64,000 nucleotides of DNA, from assembly GCF_020520285.1 (NCBI RefSeq), contig NZ_CP084742.1, positions 2,852,001-2,916,000 on the forward strand, given 5' to 3'. The translations under genes were made by a program, and so were the position numbers. Positions within the stretch are counted from its first letter, which is position 1. Each line of letters starts with the position of its first letter. This stretch comes from Pseudomonas sp. L5B5 (GTDB lineage Bacteria; Pseudomonadota; Gammaproteobacteria; Pseudomonadales; Pseudomonadaceae). This document shows, piece after piece, positions 15,386 to 26,845 of the stretch. The notes under the pieces were generated by a model. That model made no database searches, was not told the origin of the DNA, and worked only from the letters and a program-made list of their open reading frames with translations.

Positions 15386-16738
15386 TTACAGACGACCCAG
15401 ATCGTTGACCAGAGCAAGCAGCATGACTCCGACCACCAAGCTGATACCGATCTGTATCCCCCAACCTTGCACCCGATCCGACAAGGGGCGACCACGCACC
15501 CACTCGATCAGATAAAACAACAAATGCCCCCCATCCAACACCGGAATGGGCAACAAATTCAGAACGCCCAGGCTAATACTCAGATAAGCAAGGAAATTCA
15601 AGAAATCGGCAATGCCCGACTGGGCAGAAGCGCCCGCCACTTTAGCAATGGTTATCGGTCCGCTCAAGTTTTTTACCGAGAGCTCGCCGAACAACATTTT
15701 CTTCAGCGATTCGAGGGTCAGGACGCTCATGGTCCAAGTGCGCCGGGCGCCTTCGCCTATCGCCTCCAGCGGGCCATACCTGACTTCACGGAGCATCTGC
15801 GGCGGCCAATCGACAGCCTTGACTCCCGCCCCCAGATAACCACTCGGCGCCTTGCTTTCGCCTCGGCTCGCCAGGGTCACGGGAACATCGATCCGAGCAC
15901 CGTCGCGCTCGACCCGCAGTACGATCGTGGCCGCGGGGCGTACGCGTACCCAGTCGACCACCTGCTGCCAATCATTGACCGCCTGGCCATCCAGGGCCAG
16001 CAGGTGGTCGCCGGTCTTCAGGCCCGCCGCCTGAGCCGGGCCTTTCGGATCGAGCTCAGCCAGTACCGGCGGCAGGGCAGGACGCCAGGGGCGAATGCCC
16101 AGGGAGCGGATCGGATCAGGCTCGTCGGCCCCCTTGAGCCACTTGTCCAGAATCAGCTGGCGCGGTGAATCCACCGTGGCGCCCTGCTCTCGGACCTGCA
16201 CCTGCACGGTGCCGCTCTCACCCAGACGGCGTACCAGTTGAAGGTTCACCGCAGCCCAGCCGGAGGTCGGCTCGCCATCGATGGAAATGATTTCCTGACC
16301 AGAGTTCAAGCCAGCCTTGTCAGCGATGCTGCCGGCTTCTACCTCACCGATGACCGGGCGCACCTGCTGGCTGCCCAGCATCGCCAGCCCCCAGAAAAAA
16401 ACCAGGGCCAGGAGGAAGTTGGCAACCGGGCCCGCCGCAACAATGGCAATACGCTGACGAACAGACTTGCGATTGAAGGATTGATCGAGCTCTTCAGGCG
16501 CTACTTCACCTTCACGCTCATCGAGCATCTTCACGTAGCCGCCCAGCGGAATGGCGGCGATCACGAACTCGGTGCCTCGACGATCGTGCCAGCGCACCAG
16601 GGGCATTCCGAAGCCCACGGAAAAGCGCAGCACCTTGACGCCACAACGGCGCGCGACCCAGAAATGACCGAATTCATGGAAGGTGACCAGCACTCCCAGG
16701 GCTACCAGGGTGCCGACAATCATATAGAGCGCGCTCAT
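15386..16738 (-). CDS. rseP: RIP-type zinc metalloprotease RseP (MucP)
   Basis: RseP is the inner-membrane site-2 protease. In Pseudomonas its homologue (MucP) cleaves anti-sigma factor MucA after AlgW, releasing AlgU. From the preferred start MSALYM at 16738 it has 450 residues. The zinc motif HEFGH is at 21-25 within the first membrane helix. Two central PDZ domains follow, and the distal motif NLLPIPVLDGGH precedes the last helices. The frame extends five codons upstream (MRRKQ), less likely as the start. Confidence 0.96.
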   Translation of the reverse strand: MSALYMIVGTLVALGVLVTFHEFGHFWVARRCGVKVLRFSVGFGMPLVRWHDRRGTEFVIAAIPLGGYVKMLDEREGEVAPEELDQSFNRKSVRQRIAIVAAGPVANFLLALVFFWGLAMLGSQQVRPVIGEVEAGSIADKAGLNSGQEIISIDGEPTSGWAAVNLQLVRRLGESGTVQVQVREQGATVDSPRQLILDKWLKGADEPDPIRSLGIRPWRPALPPVLAELDPKGPAQAAGLKTGDHLLALDGQAVNDWQQVVDWVRVRPAATIVLRVERDGARIDVPVTLASRGESKAPSGYLGAGVKAVDWPPQMLREVRYGPLEAIGEGARRTWTMSVLTLESLKKMLFGELSVKNLSGPITIAKVAGASAQSGIADFLNFLAYLSISLGVLNLLPIPVLDGGHLLFYLIEWVRGRPLSDRVQGWGIQIGISLVVGVMLLALVNDLGRL

Positions 16739-16787
16739 CTGCTTTCTCCGCAATCCTATTCGTCGTCACTCACGCGGGTCGCGAATT

Positions 16788-17978
16788 CTATCGCCCGTTA
16801 CGCTGCAACCATTGGTTTGCCAGGTTTCGGGCCTGAGTATCCGCCGCAAATACGGCATCCAGCTCGTTGACCGCAACCACAGGCTCACGACACAAAACTT
16901 CGTCGATGATACTAGGGATCTCCAGGTAGCGGATGCGCCGTTCGAGAAATGCCGAAACCGCCACTTCATTCGCTGCATTCAACATCGCCGGGGCACTGTC
17001 ACCCGCCTCCGCCGCCTGGCGAGCCAGCCGCAAGCATGGGAACCGCTGCTCATCGGGCGCCTGGAAGTCCAGGCGAGCGATGGCAAACAGGTCCAATGGC
17101 GCCACACCGGAATCTATCCGCTCAGGCCAGGCCAGGGCGTTGGCGATAGGCGTGCGCATGTCGGGATTTCCCAGTTGCGCCAGTACCGAACCGTCAACGT
17201 AGTCCACCAGCGAGTGGATCACACTTTGCGGATGCACGACCACCTCGACCTGGGCAGGCTTGGCATCGAACAACCAGCATGCCTCTATCAGTTCCAGGCC
17301 CTTGTTCATCATGCTCGCCGAATCCACCGAGATCTTGCGACCCATGGACCAGTTCGGATGAGCGCAGGCCTGTTCCGGCGTGACATGCTCCAACTCAGCC
17401 AGAGGCGTCTGCCGGAACGGGCCACCCGAAGCGGTCAGCAGAATCCTGCGTACCCCAACCTGGCTCAGACCCCGGGAAAAATCACCCGGCATGCACTGGA
17501 ATATCGCGTTGTGCTCGCTGTCGATAGGCAGCAACACCGAGCCGCTACTGCCCACCGCCTGCATGAACAGGGCGCCGGACATCACCAGCGCTTCCTTGTT
17601 GGCCAGCAGGATCTTCTTGCCGGCATGCACCGCTGCCAGGGTGGGGCGCAGGCCCGCAGCACCGACAATCGCCGCCATCACCGCATCGACCTCGGGAGCC
17701 GACGCGACCTCGCATAGACCCTGCTCCCCTACCAGCACCCGTGTCGGCAACCCGGCAGCTTGCAGGTCTTCCTGCAGACGCCTGGCGGCAACCTCCTGCG
17801 GCACGACGGCAAAGCGCGGGACATGGCGTACACACAGGGCCAACAGCTCGGCCAGACGACTGAAACCTGTGAGTGCGAACACCTTATAACGATCCGGATG
17901 CCGAGCGATGACATCCAACGTGCTCAGGCCAATGGAGCCAGTAGCCCCCAGGACCGTGATCTGCTGCACGCCACTCAC
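16788..17978 (-). CDS. dxr: 1-deoxy-D-xylulose 5-phosphate reductoisomerase
   Basis: Dxr (IspC) makes 2-C-methyl-D-erythritol 4-phosphate, the committed step of the MEP isoprenoid pathway, feeding the undecaprenyl-PP made by nearby uppS. I choose the GTG at 17978, which overlaps the cdsA stop in a GTGA junction and gives 396 residues beginning (V)[16 protein letters not shown] with the NADPH-binding loop. An ATG five codons upstream is possible but would lie further inside cdsA. Later motifs include [12 protein letters not shown] and SASGGPFR-like [11 protein letters not shown]. Confidence 0.95.
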   Translation of the reverse strand: MSGVQQITVLGATGSIGLSTLDVIARHPDRYKVFALTGFSRLAELLALCVRHVPRFAVVPQEVAARRLQEDLQAAGLPTRVLVGEQGLCEVASAPEVDAVMAAIVGAAGLRPTLAAVHAGKKILLANKEALVMSGALFMQAVGSSGSVLLPIDSEHNAIFQCMPGDFSRGLSQVGVRRILLTASGGPFRQTPLAELEHVTPEQACAHPNWSMGRKISVDSASMMNKGLELIEACWLFDAKPAQVEVVVHPQSVIHSLVDYVDGSVLAQLGNPDMRTPIANALAWPERIDSGVAPLDLFAIARLDFQAPDEQRFPCLRLARQAAEAGDSAPAMLNAANEVAVSAFLERRIRYLEIPSIIDEVLCREPVVAVNELDAVFAADTQARNLANQWLQRNGR

Positions 17979-18781
17979 GGTGCAGCCATCCACAGCAGCA
18001 CCGCAAATACCGGGATCGCGGCAGTCAGGCTGTCAATTCGATCGAGAACACCACCATGACCAGGCAGCAGGTTGCTGCTGTCCTTGATGCCGGCCTGACG
18101 CTTGAACATGCTTTCGGTCAGGTCGCCAACCACCGAGATGAAAACCACGATGGCCGCACCCAGCAGCCCCATGACCAACTGGCCGAAGCTCCAGTCGCGC
18201 ACCAGCCCTACCACCGCGGTAATCACCAGGCTCAATGCCAGGCCGCCATACACGCCTTCCCAGCTCTTGCCTGGACTGACCTGAGGCGCCAGCTTGCGCT
18301 TGCCAAAAGCCCTGCCAGAAAAGTAGGCACCGATATCCGCGCCCCAGACCAGCACCATCACCGCCATGATCAACCAGTTGCCCAGCGGCAGCTGCTTGAT
18401 GAATACCAGGCCCTGCCAGGCCGGCAGCAGGATCAAAAGGCCAATCAGCAGCTTGGGCGCGGCCCCGGACCACTGCTCATGGGTACGGGGATAGGTGAGC
18501 ACCAGGAATGTCGCCAGCGCCCACCACAGCATCGCCGCCCCCAGGACCCAGGGGGCGACACCTGGAACCAGGTGCATCAGGAACAACAGCGCCGCCACGA
18601 CCAACGCATAAGCGATCCGTGCCGGCTGCGCGCTGAAACCTGCCAGGCGAGCCCACTCCCAACCACCCAGGACAACCACCAGGCCGATGAACAGGGCGAA
18701 ACTCGATCCCTCGAGCAGGAAAAACCCGCACAAGGCAATCGGCAACAGGATCAGCGCAGTAATGATTCGTTGTTTGAGCAT
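17975..18781 (-). CDS. cdsA: Phosphatidate cytidylyltransferase
   Basis: CdsA makes CDP-diacylglycerol from phosphatidic acid and CTP, the branch point of phospholipid synthesis. The 268-residue protein is strongly hydrophobic, with about eight membrane segments. It carries the family signature near the C-terminus: [20 protein letters not shown] followed by GVLDRIDS. It overlaps uppS by one base (TAATG) and dxr by four bases, indicating tight coupling. Confidence 0.97.
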   Translation of the reverse strand: MLKQRIITALILLPIALCGFFLLEGSSFALFIGLVVVLGGWEWARLAGFSAQPARIAYALVVAALLFLMHLVPGVAPWVLGAAMLWWALATFLVLTYPRTHEQWSGAAPKLLIGLLILLPAWQGLVFIKQLPLGNWLIMAVMVLVWGADIGAYFSGRAFGKRKLAPQVSPGKSWEGVYGGLALSLVITAVVGLVRDWSFGQLVMGLLGAAIVVFISVVGDLTESMFKRQAGIKDSSNLLPGHGGVLDRIDSLTAAIPVFAVLLWMAAP

Positions 18782-19536
18782 TAAACCCGGGCTCCAGCCT
18801 CGACCTGCTCGCTCGTCTTACCGAAGCGCCGCTGGCGAGATGCGTAATCGGCCAGCGCATGGCGCATGGCATCGTGTTTGAAGTCCGGCCAGAACAGGTC
18901 GGAGAAATACAGCTCGGCATAAGCCAGCTGCCACAACAGGAAATTGCTGATGCGGTGCTCGCCCCCCGTACGAATGCACAGGTCCGGCAACGGCAGGTCG
19001 CCCGTCGCCAGGCAGGTCTGCAACAGGTCCGGCGTGATGTCTTCGGGCCGCAAGTGCCCGGCCTGCACTTCTCGCGCCAGGCGCTGGGCAGCCTGAGCGA
19101 TATCCCACTGGCCGCCGTAGTTGGCGGCGATCTGCAGGATGAAACGATCACTGCCAGCGGTAATGGCTTCCGCTTCACGCATCGCCGCCTGCAACTCGGG
19201 ATGGAAGCGCGAACGGTCGCCAATGATCCGCAGGCTGATGTTGTTGTCATTGAGGCGCTTTGCCTCACGACGCAGCGCCTTGAAGAACAGGTCCATCAAA
19301 GCGCTGACCTCATCAGCCGGGCGCTGCCAGTTTTCACTGGAAAAGGCAAACAGGGTCAGAACTTCAACCTTGGCCTCGGCACACACTTCAATGACGGCAC
19401 GCACCGCATCAACACCCGCCTTATGCCCGGCGACACCCGGCAAAAAGCGTTTTTTTGCCCAACGGTTGTTCCCGTCCATGATGATCGCGACATGACGCGG
19501 AACCGAAGACGGCACAGGCTGTTTGATCTTTTCCAT
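18781..19536 (-). CDS. uppS: Ditrans,polycis-undecaprenyl-diphosphate synthase
   Basis: UppS condenses eight isopentenyl-PP units with farnesyl-PP to give the C55 lipid carrier for peptidoglycan and O-antigen. The 251 residues show the cis-prenyltransferase motif HVAIIMDGNNRWAKKR with catalytic Asp21. The distal motif DLCIRTGGEHRISNFLLWQ and YFSDLFWPDF are also present. It follows frr by 16 bases and overlaps cdsA by one. Confidence 0.97.
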   Translation of the reverse strand: MEKIKQPVPSSVPRHVAIIMDGNNRWAKKRFLPGVAGHKAGVDAVRAVIEVCAEAKVEVLTLFAFSSENWQRPADEVSALMDLFFKALRREAKRLNDNNISLRIIGDRSRFHPELQAAMREAEAITAGSDRFILQIAANYGGQWDIAQAAQRLAREVQAGHLRPEDITPDLLQTCLATGDLPLPDLCIRTGGEHRISNFLLWQLAYAELYFSDLFWPDFKHDAMRHALADYASRQRRFGKTSEQVEAGARV

Positions 19537-19552
19537 GAAAACGTCCTGATCC

Positions 19553-20110
19553 TTATACGGCCATCAGGTCCTTTTCTTTTTCCTCGGTCGCCTTGGCAAT
19601 CTGACCTTCGAACTCCTTGATCAGCTTGTCGATTTCGGCACCACCACGGCGCTCTTCATCTTCGCTGATGGCTTTGTCCTTGCTCAGCTTCTTCAACTCG
19701 CCCAGAGCGTCGCGACGAATATTGCGCACCGCAACCCGTGCATCCTCTGCCGCGGCACGCGCCTGCTTGGTAAAGCCCTTGCGGGTTTCCTCGGTCAGCG
19801 GGGCCATCTTGATCAGCAGCAGCTCACCCAGGTTGGTCGGGTTGAGGTTCAGGCCGGCACTGCCAATGGCCTTGTCGATTGCCCCCAGCATATTGCGCTC
19901 GAATGGCACGACCTGCAGGGTCTGGGAGTCCTTTACCGTCACGTTGGCGACGCCGCTCAACGGAGTATCGGTACCGTAGTAAGGCACCATCACGCTACCC
20001 AGAATGCTGGGGTGCGCCTTGCCAGTACGGATCTGGCCGAATGCATGGGCCAGGGACTCCAGGCTCTTCTTCATGCGTTCCTGAGCGTCTTTCTTGATTT
20101 CGTTGATCAT
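19553..20110 (-). CDS. frr: Ribosome recycling factor
   Basis: RRF splits post-termination ribosomes together with EF-G. The 185 residues have the expected length and pattern: helical domain I ends, the [19 protein letters not shown] beta domain II, and the conserved C-terminal helix [20 protein letters not shown]. It overlaps pyrH by four bases (its ATG lies within the pyrH end), as in most bacteria. Confidence 0.98.
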   Translation of the reverse strand: MINEIKKDAQERMKKSLESLAHAFGQIRTGKAHPSILGSVMVPYYGTDTPLSGVANVTVKDSQTLQVVPFERNMLGAIDKAIGSAGLNLNPTNLGELLLIKMAPLTEETRKGFTKQARAAAEDARVAVRNIRRDALGELKKLSKDKAISEDEERRGGAEIDKLIKEFEGQIAKATEEKEKDLMAV

Positions 20111-20850
20111 TGTTCGCCTTCCTCGATCAGGGTTCCTTCAGCGCCACCATGCACGATGTTCAGCAGGGCGCCGGGCTTGTTCATGTTAAATACCCGCAGC
20201 GGCATCTTGTGGTCGCGGCACAGGCAGATAGCCGTCAGGTCCATCACCCCCAGCTTGCGATCCAGCACTTCATCGTAAGTCAGATGATCGAACTTCTCGG
20301 CATGCGGGTCCTTGAACGGATCTGCAGTGTAAACACCATCGACCTTGGTCGCCTTGAGAACGACGTCAGCGTCGATCTCGATCGCCCGCAGGCACGCTGC
20401 GGAGTCGGTGGTGAAGAACGGGTTACCGGTACCGGCCGCGAAGATCACCACTTCCTTGGAGTTCAGGTGGCGCATGGCCTTGCGGCGGTCATAGTGATCG
20501 GTCACGCCGACCATGGAAATAGCCGACATCACGATGGCCGAGATATTGGCACGTTCCAGCGCGTCACGCATGGCCAGGCCATTCATCACCGTGGCCAGCA
20601 TGCCCATGTGGTCACCTGTGACCCGATCCATCCCGGCCGCGCTCAACGCAGCACCACGGAACAGGTTGCCGCCACCGATCACCAGGCCTACCTGGACACC
20701 GATACCGACCAATTGGCCGACTTCCAGCGCCATGCGATCCAGCACCTTGGGATCGATCCCGAACTCTTCCGAGCCCATCAGGGCCTCGCCGCTAAGCTTG
20801 AGTAGAATGCGTTTATAGCGAGCTTGATAACCACTGCCCTGCTGAGCCAT
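20107..20850 (-). CDS. pyrH: UMP kinase
   Basis: PyrH phosphorylates UMP to UDP and is a hexameric amino-acid-kinase-fold enzyme regulated by UTP and GTP. The 247 residues include the ATP-binding start [13 protein letters not shown], the GGGNLFRG motif and the [12 protein letters not shown] segment. It begins the pyrH-frr unit; the 207 bases upstream end in the tsf terminator, so pyrH probably has its own promoter in that gap. Confidence 0.98.
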   Translation of the reverse strand: MAQQGSGYQARYKRILLKLSGEALMGSEEFGIDPKVLDRMALEVGQLVGIGVQVGLVIGGGNLFRGAALSAAGMDRVTGDHMGMLATVMNGLAMRDALERANISAIVMSAISMVGVTDHYDRRKAMRHLNSKEVVIFAAGTGNPFFTTDSAACLRAIEIDADVVLKATKVDGVYTADPFKDPHAEKFDHLTYDEVLDRKLGVMDLTAICLCRDHKMPLRVFNMNKPGALLNIVHGGAEGTLIEEGEQ

Positions 20851-21000
20851 TGCGAATCTCTCCTGCGGCGTATTTTAAAAATTCTCTGCGAGCTGTTTTC
20901 AGCTTGCGTTCACTCTAGCTTGACGCTGTCACAGCGCCATCAGAACACGACTTTGTAAGCAGGTTCCGAAGCAGGCAACTAAAGTGCCCTGCCCATTTGA

Positions 21001-21034
21001 AAAGAGGCTGCGCGCGTGAGCGGGCAGCCTCTTT
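21001..21034 (-). terminator. Intrinsic terminator after tsf
   Basis: AAAGAGGCTGC (21001-21011) and GCAGCCTCTTT (21024-21034) form an 11-pair perfect stem about 24 bases beyond the tsf stop. On the minus strand the stem closes with CTCTTTTC, a short U-rich run. It separates the rpsB-tsf unit from pyrH. Confidence 0.85.
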
Positions 21035-21057
21035 CGGGCGACAGTTGAAGAACCGTC

Positions 21058-21924
21058 TTACTGTTGCTTGGCAGCAGCCAGTTGTGCAGCAACTTCTTCG
21101 GCGAAGTTGTCTTCTTTCTTCTCGATGCCTTCGCCTACGGCGAAGCGAGTGAAGGAAACGATTTCAGCGCCGCCTTTCTTGGCCAGAGCACCAACGGTGG
21201 TTTCTGGATCCTTGACGAAGGCTTGCTCAACCAGGCTGGCTTCGGCCAGGAACTTGCTGATACGGCCAGCGATCATCTTCTCAACGATTTCGGCTGGCTT
21301 GCCTTTCATCTTGTCTTCGTTCAGCTGCAGGAACACGGCTTTCTCGCGCTCGATGGCCTCAGCGGAAACTTGCGTTGGCAGCAGGAACTCAGGGTTGCTG
21401 GCAGCCACGTGCATGGCGATGTCCTTGGCCAGCTCAACCGAACCGCCTTTCAGGACAACCGCAACACCGATCTTGTTACCGTGCAGGTAAGTACCGACCA
21501 CGTCACCTTCAACGCGAGCCAGGCGACGGATGTTGACGTTTTCGCCAGTCTTGCCGACCAGAACCAGGCGATCAGCTTCTTGAGCCTCGATCAGCGGAGC
21601 TACATCGGTCAGCTTGTCAGCGAAGGCTTTTTCAACGCTGGCAGCAACGAATGCCTTGAAGTCGTCCTGCAGAGCCAGGAAGTCGGTCTGCGAGTTGACT
21701 TCCAGCAGAACGGCGACTTTGCCGTCGTCCTTGATGGCGATGGCGCCTTCAGCAGCAACGTTGCCTGCTTTCTTGGCAGCCTTGATCGCGCCGGAGGCAC
21801 GCATGTCATCAATGGCTTTTTCGATGTCGCCGCCGGCCTTGGTCAGGGCCTTCTTGCAGTCCATCATGCCTTCGCCGGTACGCTCGCGCAGTTCTTTGAC
21901 CAGCGCTGCAGTAATCTCTGCCAT
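21058..21924 (-). CDS. tsf: Elongation factor Ts
   Basis: EF-Ts exchanges GDP for GTP on EF-Tu. From the ATG at 21924 it has 287 residues and starts [20 protein letters not shown], the classical N-terminal module, followed by [18 protein letters not shown]. The open frame extends eleven codons upstream ([11 protein letters not shown]), without similarity to EF-Ts, so I reject that start. It lies 203 bases after rpsB, across a hairpin. Confidence 0.98.
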   Translation of the reverse strand: MAEITAALVKELRERTGEGMMDCKKALTKAGGDIEKAIDDMRASGAIKAAKKAGNVAAEGAIAIKDDGKVAVLLEVNSQTDFLALQDDFKAFVAASVEKAFADKLTDVAPLIEAQEADRLVLVGKTGENVNIRRLARVEGDVVGTYLHGNKIGVAVVLKGGSVELAKDIAMHVAASNPEFLLPTQVSAEAIEREKAVFLQLNEDKMKGKPAEIVEKMIAGRISKFLAEASLVEQAFVKDPETTVGALAKKGGAEIVSFTRFAVGEGIEKKEDNFAEEVAAQLAAAKQQ

Positions 21925-22069
21925 TTTCAAAATCCTCTTGGATAGGTTTTCAACCATTCCACCCGATCGAACGGGCGCTCAATTCTTGGGCACTACCCCG
22001 AATCCATTTCATAGCAGCCGCGCATTACAAAAACTGTCGGGCCGCCACGACGAAATGATTTTCGAGTTG

Positions 22070-22098
22070 GCAAAAAGGGGGCCAAGCCCCCTTTTTGC
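22070..22098 (-). terminator. Hairpin between rpsB and tsf
   Basis: GCAAAAAGGGGG (22070-22081) pairs perfectly with CCCCCTTTTTGC (22087-22098) around a 5-base loop, about 30 bases past the rpsB stop. On the minus strand the descending arm ends in CCCCCTTTTTGC, so the U-run is part of the stem. It looks like a terminator or attenuator that would let rpsB be transcribed in excess of tsf. Confidence 0.85.
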
Positions 22099-22127
22099 GT
22101 GCTGAGTAAACGCTACGCGTCAGTTAC

Positions 22128-22865
22128 TCAGGCTTCAGCCGCCGGTGCTGCAGCTTCTTCGAACACTTCGGTGCCGCCAGCAACGTTGTTGCGACCACGG
22201 ATCACGGCATCAGCCATCGAACCCATGTACAGCTGGATGGCGCGAATGGCGTCATCGTTGCCTGGGATGATGTAGTCAACGCCTTCCGGGCTGCTGTTGG
22301 TATCGACAACGCCGATGACCGGGATGCCCAGCTTGTTGGCTTCGGTGATCGCGATGCGCTCGTGATCAACGTCGATGACGAACAGTGCGTCAGGCAGACC
22401 GCCCATGTCCTTGATACCACCCAGGGAGCGATCCAGCTTTTCCAGGTCGCGAGAGCGCATCAGCGCCTCTTTCTTGGTCAGCTTGGCGAAAGTACCGTCT
22501 TCAGCCTGAACTTCCAGATCGCGCAGACGCTTGATCGAGGCACGGATGGTCTTGTAGTTGGTCAGCATGCCGCCCAACCAGCGGTGATCGACGTACGGCG
22601 AACCGCAACGTGCTGCTTCTTCAGCAACGATCTTGCCAGCGGAACGCTTGGTGCCGACGAACAGAATCTTGTTTTTGCCCTGGGCCAGACGCTCTACGAA
22701 AGTCAGAGCTTCGTTGAACATTGGCAGGGTTTTTTCAAGGTTGATGATGTGAATCTTGTTACGCGCGCCGAAAATGTACTTGCCCATTTTCGGATTCCAG
22801 TAACGAGTTTGGTGACCGAAGTGCACACCGGCCTTCAGCATATCGCGCATGTTGACTTGGGACAT
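22128..22865 (-). CDS. rpsB: 30S ribosomal protein S2
   Basis: S2 is a late-assembling small-subunit protein needed for S1 binding. The 245 residues start [27 protein letters not shown], diagnostic of S2, and contain LFVGTKRSA and [11 protein letters not shown]. The C-terminal tail is rich in Ala and Glu. It opens the long minus-strand block and is divergent from map. A leader of about 130 bases with a hairpin precedes it, where S2 autoregulation is known in other bacteria. Confidence 0.98.
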   Translation of the reverse strand: MSQVNMRDMLKAGVHFGHQTRYWNPKMGKYIFGARNKIHIINLEKTLPMFNEALTFVERLAQGKNKILFVGTKRSAGKIVAEEAARCGSPYVDHRWLGGMLTNYKTIRASIKRLRDLEVQAEDGTFAKLTKKEALMRSRDLEKLDRSLGGIKDMGGLPDALFVIDVDHERIAITEANKLGIPVIGVVDTNSSPEGVDYIIPGNDDAIRAIQLYMGSMADAVIRGRNNVAGGTEVFEEAAAPAAEA

Positions 22866-23272
22866 GATAGTTCCTTAATAAGTCGGGTTAGGCCTCCACG
22901 TATCCCAATGACCAACCAACAGCTTGTGCTGAGGGCACCCAGGTCATCGTGTCGACACGTGTGTGGGTTTGAGCTTTTCGGGGCATCCCCGGAAAGCGGC
23001 GCATTTTATACCACAGCAAGGGCAAAAACGGAACCCGGATTCACATCCGCCAATCCGCCACCTTTTTTGCCCACCTCTTGGAATCGGTCCAGAATGCACC
23101 ATTGTATAGAGAGAAGCGCCAGCAGAACCTCAGATTTGCACTGAGCCTCTGTTAGAATCGCACCTTTGCGGCTGCTGAAAACCTCGCTGGCCCATCGCAG
23201 GCCAAGCCTTGTGCATGCGGGTTTTCGAGCCATTCCGTGTTTATCGCGCCCCTGAGCGTCAAGAGAGCCTGT
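22866..23272. promoter_or_regulatory. Divergent rpsB-map control region (407 bases, no gene)
   Basis: No coding signal here. For rpsB (minus strand) I see a good -10, TATAAA (23005-23010 on the plus strand read backwards), with a weak -35, TTCCGT (23028-23033), at 17-base spacing. That gives an rpsB leader of about 130 bases. The leader includes the 10-pair hairpin CTTTTCGGGG (22974-22983) with CCCCGGAAAG (22987-22996), loop CAT. For map (plus strand) a possible -10, TAGAAT, lies at 23153-23158, about 115 bases before the start, without a convincing -35. Confidence 0.6.
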
Positions 23273-24055
23273 ATGACCGTCACCCTCAAAACCCCCGAGG
23301 ACATCGCTCAAATGCGTGTCGCCGGCAAACTGGCCGCCGAAGTGCTGGAAATGATTGCCGAGCATGTCAAACCCGGCGTCACCACCGAAGAACTGGACCG
23401 CATCTGCCATGACTACATCGTCAACGTGCAAGGCGCGATCCCGGCCCCGCTGAACTACAAGGGCTTCCCCAAGTCCATCTGCACCTCGATCAACCACGTG
23501 GTGTGCCACGGCATTCCCAACGAGAAGCCGCTGAAGGATGGCGACACCCTGAACATCGACGTCACCGTCATCAAGGACGGCTACCACGGCGACACCAGCC
23601 GCATGTTCCACGTCGGCACCGTGCCGGTCTGGGCCGAACGCTTGTCGCAGATCACCCAGGAATGCATGTACAAGGCCATCGAACTGGTCAAGCCAGGCTG
23701 CCGCCTGGGCGATATCGGCGAAGTAATCCAGAAACACGCGGAAAAGAACGGTTTCTCGGTGGTCCGCGAGTTCTGCGGCCACGGCATCGGCAAGGTATTC
23801 CACGAGGAACCGCAGATCCTGCACTACGGCCGCGCGGGCACCGGCATGGAGCTCAAGGCCGGCATGACCTTCACCATCGAGCCGATGATCAACCAGGGCA
23901 AGGCCGACACCAAGGTCCTGGGCGACGGCTGGACCGCCATCACCAAGGATCGCAAGCTGTCGGCGCAGTGGGAGCACACCCTGCTGGTGACCGAGACCGG
24001 CTACGAGATCTTCACGCTGCGCAGCGATGACACCATTGCCCGAGTGTCCGCCTGA
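23273..24055 (+). CDS. map: Methionine aminopeptidase, type I
   Basis: Map removes N-terminal Met from new proteins. From the ATG at 23273 the protein has 260 residues (MTVTLKTPEDIAQMRVAGKL). All five metal ligands are visible: Asp96, Asp107, His170, Glu203 and Glu234; His79 is the conserved substrate-side histidine. The frame is open twelve codons upstream but that part is not Map-like. It is followed by glnD after 48 bases and divergent from rpsB, the classic rpsB/map arrangement. Confidence 0.98.
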   Translation: MTVTLKTPEDIAQMRVAGKLAAEVLEMIAEHVKPGVTTEELDRICHDYIVNVQGAIPAPLNYKGFPKSICTSINHVVCHGIPNEKPLKDGDTLNIDVTVIKDGYHGDTSRMFHVGTVPVWAERLSQITQECMYKAIELVKPGCRLGDIGEVIQKHAEKNGFSVVREFCGHGIGKVFHEEPQILHYGRAGTGMELKAGMTFTIEPMINQGKADTKVLGDGWTAITKDRKLSAQWEHTLLVTETGYEIFTLRSDDTIARVSA

Positions 24056-24103
24056 TCCACAACGGCGCGTCCCGACCTTATAGATAGAAAGGAAAGCCAA
24101 TCG

Positions 24104-26806
24104 ATGCCGCAGGTGGACCCCGAACTCTTCGACCGCGGCCAGTTCCAGGCGGAACTGGCATTGAAGGCCAGCCCTATCGCCGCCTTCAAGAAAGCCATCC
24201 GCCAGGCACGGGAAGTGCTCGACAACCGCTTTCGCAGCGGACGGGAAATCCGCCGGCTCATCGAGGACCGCGCCTGGTTCATCGACAACATCCTGCAGAA
24301 GGCCTGGGACCAGTTCAGCTGGAGCGACGAAGCCGACATCGCCCTGGTGGCGGTCGGCGGCTACGGACGCGGCGAGCTGCATCCCTACTCCGACATCGAC
24401 CTGCTGATACTGTTGAACAATGCCGATCACGAGATATTTCGTGATTCCATCGAGCGTTTTCTCACGCTGCTATGGGATATCGGCCTGGAAGTCGGACAGA
24501 GCGTGCGTTCGGTAGATGAGTGCGCCGAAGAGGCACGCGCCGACCTGACGGTGGTCACCAACCTGATGGAGAGCCGTACCATCTGCGGCCCGGAGCGCCT
24601 GCGCCAGCGCATGCTGGAAGTCACCAGCACCGAGCACATGTGGCCAAGCAAGGATTTTTTCCTGGCCAAGCGCACCGAGCAGAAGGCCCGCCACCACAAG
24701 TACAACGACACCGAGTACAACCTCGAACCAAACGTCAAGGGCTCCCCCGGCGGCCTGCGGGATATCCAGACCATTCTCTGGGTCGCTCGCCGCCAGTACG
24801 GCACCCTGAATCTGCGCGCCCTGGCGGGCGAGGCTTTTCTGCTGGAAAACGAGAACGCCCTGCTGGCCTCCTCCCAGGAGTTCCTCTGGCGCGTGCGTTA
24901 TGCCCTGCACATGCTCGCCGGGCGCGCCGAAGACCGCCTGCTGCTCGACCACCAGCGCTCCATTGCCACCCTGCTGGGCTTCGAAGGCGAAGATGCCAAG
25001 CAGAGCATCGAAAGCTTCATGCAGCAGTACTACCGCGTGGTGATGAGCATCGCCCAATTGAGCGACCTGATCATCCAGCACTTCGAAGAGGTGATCCTCG
25101 CCCCCGAAGACGAAGCACCGCCCCAGCCGATCAACACCCGCTTCCAGTTGCACGATGGCTACATCGAGGCCATCAACGACAACGTGTTCAAGCGCACGCC
25201 GTTCGCCATGCTGGAGATCTTCGTGCTGATGGCCCAGCACCCGGAGATCAAGGGCGTGCGGGCCGACACCATTCGCCTGCTGCGCGAGCACAGGTACCTG
25301 ATCGACGACGACTTTCGCCACGACATCCGCAACACCAGCCTGTTCATCGAGCTGTTCAAGTGCGAGATCGGCATCCACCGCAACCTGCGACGAATGAATC
25401 GCTACGGCATCCTCGGGCGCTATCTGCCGGAATTCGGCTTCATCGTCGGGCAGATGCAGCACGACCTGTTCCACATCTATACCGTGGATGCCCACACGCT
25501 GAACCTGATCAAGCACCTGCGCAAACTGCAGTACACGCCGATCTCCGAAAAATTCCCGCTGGCCAGCAAGCTCATGGGCAAGCTGCCCAAGCCGGAGCTG
25601 ATCTACCTCGCCGGCCTGTACCACGACATCGGCAAGGGTCGCCAGGGCGACCATTCGGAAATCGGCGCGGTGGACGCCGAGGCATTCTGCATTCGTCACC
25701 AGCTACCACAGTGGGACACCCGGCTGATCGTCTGGCTGGTGCAAAACCACCTGGTGATGTCCACGACGGCCCAGCGCAAGGACCTGTCCGACCCGCAGGT
25801 GATCCACGACTTCGCCCAGTTCGTCGTCGACCAGACTCGCCTGGACTACCTCTATGTGATGACCGTGGCCGATATCTACGCCACCAATCCCAGCCTGTGG
25901 AACTCCTGGCGCGCCAGCCTGCTGCGCCAGCTCTACACCGAGACCAAGCGCGCCCTGCGCCGCGGCCTGGAAAACCCGGTGGATCGCGAAGAACAGATCC
26001 GCCAGACCCAGAGCGCGGCCCTGGACATCCTGGTGCGCAACGGCACCGATCCGGACGAGGTCGAGCAACTGTGGTCACAGCTAGGGGACGACTACTTCCT
26101 GCGTCACACCGCCGGCGACGTAGCCTGGCACAGCGACGCCATTCTCCAGCAGCCAGCCGACGGCGGCCCGCTGGTGCTGATCAAGGAAATCACCCAGCGC
26201 GAGTTCGAGGGCGGCACCCAGATCTTCATCTACGCCCCCGACCAGCACGACTTCTTCGCGGTGACGGTAGCCGCCATGGACCAGCTCAACCTGAACATCC
26301 ATGACGCCCGGATCATCACCTCCAGCAGCCAGTTCACCCTCGACACCTATATCGTCCTGGACAACGACGGCGAATCCATCGGCAACAACCCCCAGCGAGT
26401 CGAGAAGATCCGCAAGGGCCTGACCGACGCCCTGCGTAACCCCGACGACTACCCGACCATCATCCAGCGCCGGGTGCCGCGCCAGCTCAAGCATTTCGCT
26501 TTCGCCCCCGAGGTGACCATCCACACCGACGCCCAGCGCCCGGTCACGGTGCTCGAGCTCAGCGCCCCGGACCGCCCTGGGCTGCTGGCCCGTATCGGCA
26601 AGATCTTTCTGGAGTTCGACCTGTCGCTGCAGAACGCCAAGATCGCCACCCTGGGCGAGCGCGTGGAAGACGTGTTCTTCATTACCGACGCGCACAACCA
26701 GCCCCTTTCCGACCCCCAGCTGTGCAGTCGCCTGCAGGATGCGATCGTCCGCCAGTTGAGCGTCAGCCACGAACCGACTATCGAAATGACCCGTCTGAGC
26801 ATCTGA
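24104..26806 (+). CDS. glnD: PII uridylyltransferase / uridylyl-removing enzyme
   Basis: GlnD senses glutamine and uridylylates or deuridylylates PII proteins (GlnB/GlnK), setting the nitrogen response. The 900 residues show a nucleotidyltransferase motif [16 protein letters not shown] (85-100), an HD domain around residue 507 ([14 protein letters not shown]) for UMP removal, and two C-terminal ACT domains near 715 and 815 (the second with [16 protein letters not shown]) that bind glutamine. It lies between map and dapC, probably one transcript. Confidence 0.98.
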   Translation: MPQVDPELFDRGQFQAELALKASPIAAFKKAIRQAREVLDNRFRSGREIRRLIEDRAWFIDNILQKAWDQFSWSDEADIALVAVGGYGRGELHPYSDIDLLILLNNADHEIFRDSIERFLTLLWDIGLEVGQSVRSVDECAEEARADLTVVTNLMESRTICGPERLRQRMLEVTSTEHMWPSKDFFLAKRTEQKARHHKYNDTEYNLEPNVKGSPGGLRDIQTILWVARRQYGTLNLRALAGEAFLLENENALLASSQEFLWRVRYALHMLAGRAEDRLLLDHQRSIATLLGFEGEDAKQSIESFMQQYYRVVMSIAQLSDLIIQHFEEVILAPEDEAPPQPINTRFQLHDGYIEAINDNVFKRTPFAMLEIFVLMAQHPEIKGVRADTIRLLREHRYLIDDDFRHDIRNTSLFIELFKCEIGIHRNLRRMNRYGILGRYLPEFGFIVGQMQHDLFHIYTVDAHTLNLIKHLRKLQYTPISEKFPLASKLMGKLPKPELIYLAGLYHDIGKGRQGDHSEIGAVDAEAFCIRHQLPQWDTRLIVWLVQNHLVMSTTAQRKDLSDPQVIHDFAQFVVDQTRLDYLYVMTVADIYATNPSLWNSWRASLLRQLYTETKRALRRGLENPVDREEQIRQTQSAALDILVRNGTDPDEVEQLWSQLGDDYFLRHTAGDVAWHSDAILQQPADGGPLVLIKEITQREFEGGTQIFIYAPDQHDFFAVTVAAMDQLNLNIHDARIITSSSQFTLDTYIVLDNDGESIGNNPQRVEKIRKGLTDALRNPDDYPTIIQRRVPRQLKHFAFAPEVTIHTDAQRPVTVLELSAPDRPGLLARIGKIFLEFDLSLQNAKIATLGERVEDVFFITDAHNQPLSDPQLCSRLQDAIVRQLSVSHEPTIEMTRLSI

Positions 26807-26845
26807 CGGGGCACGAACCGACGCTTTGAGTGAGATCCTGCATCG

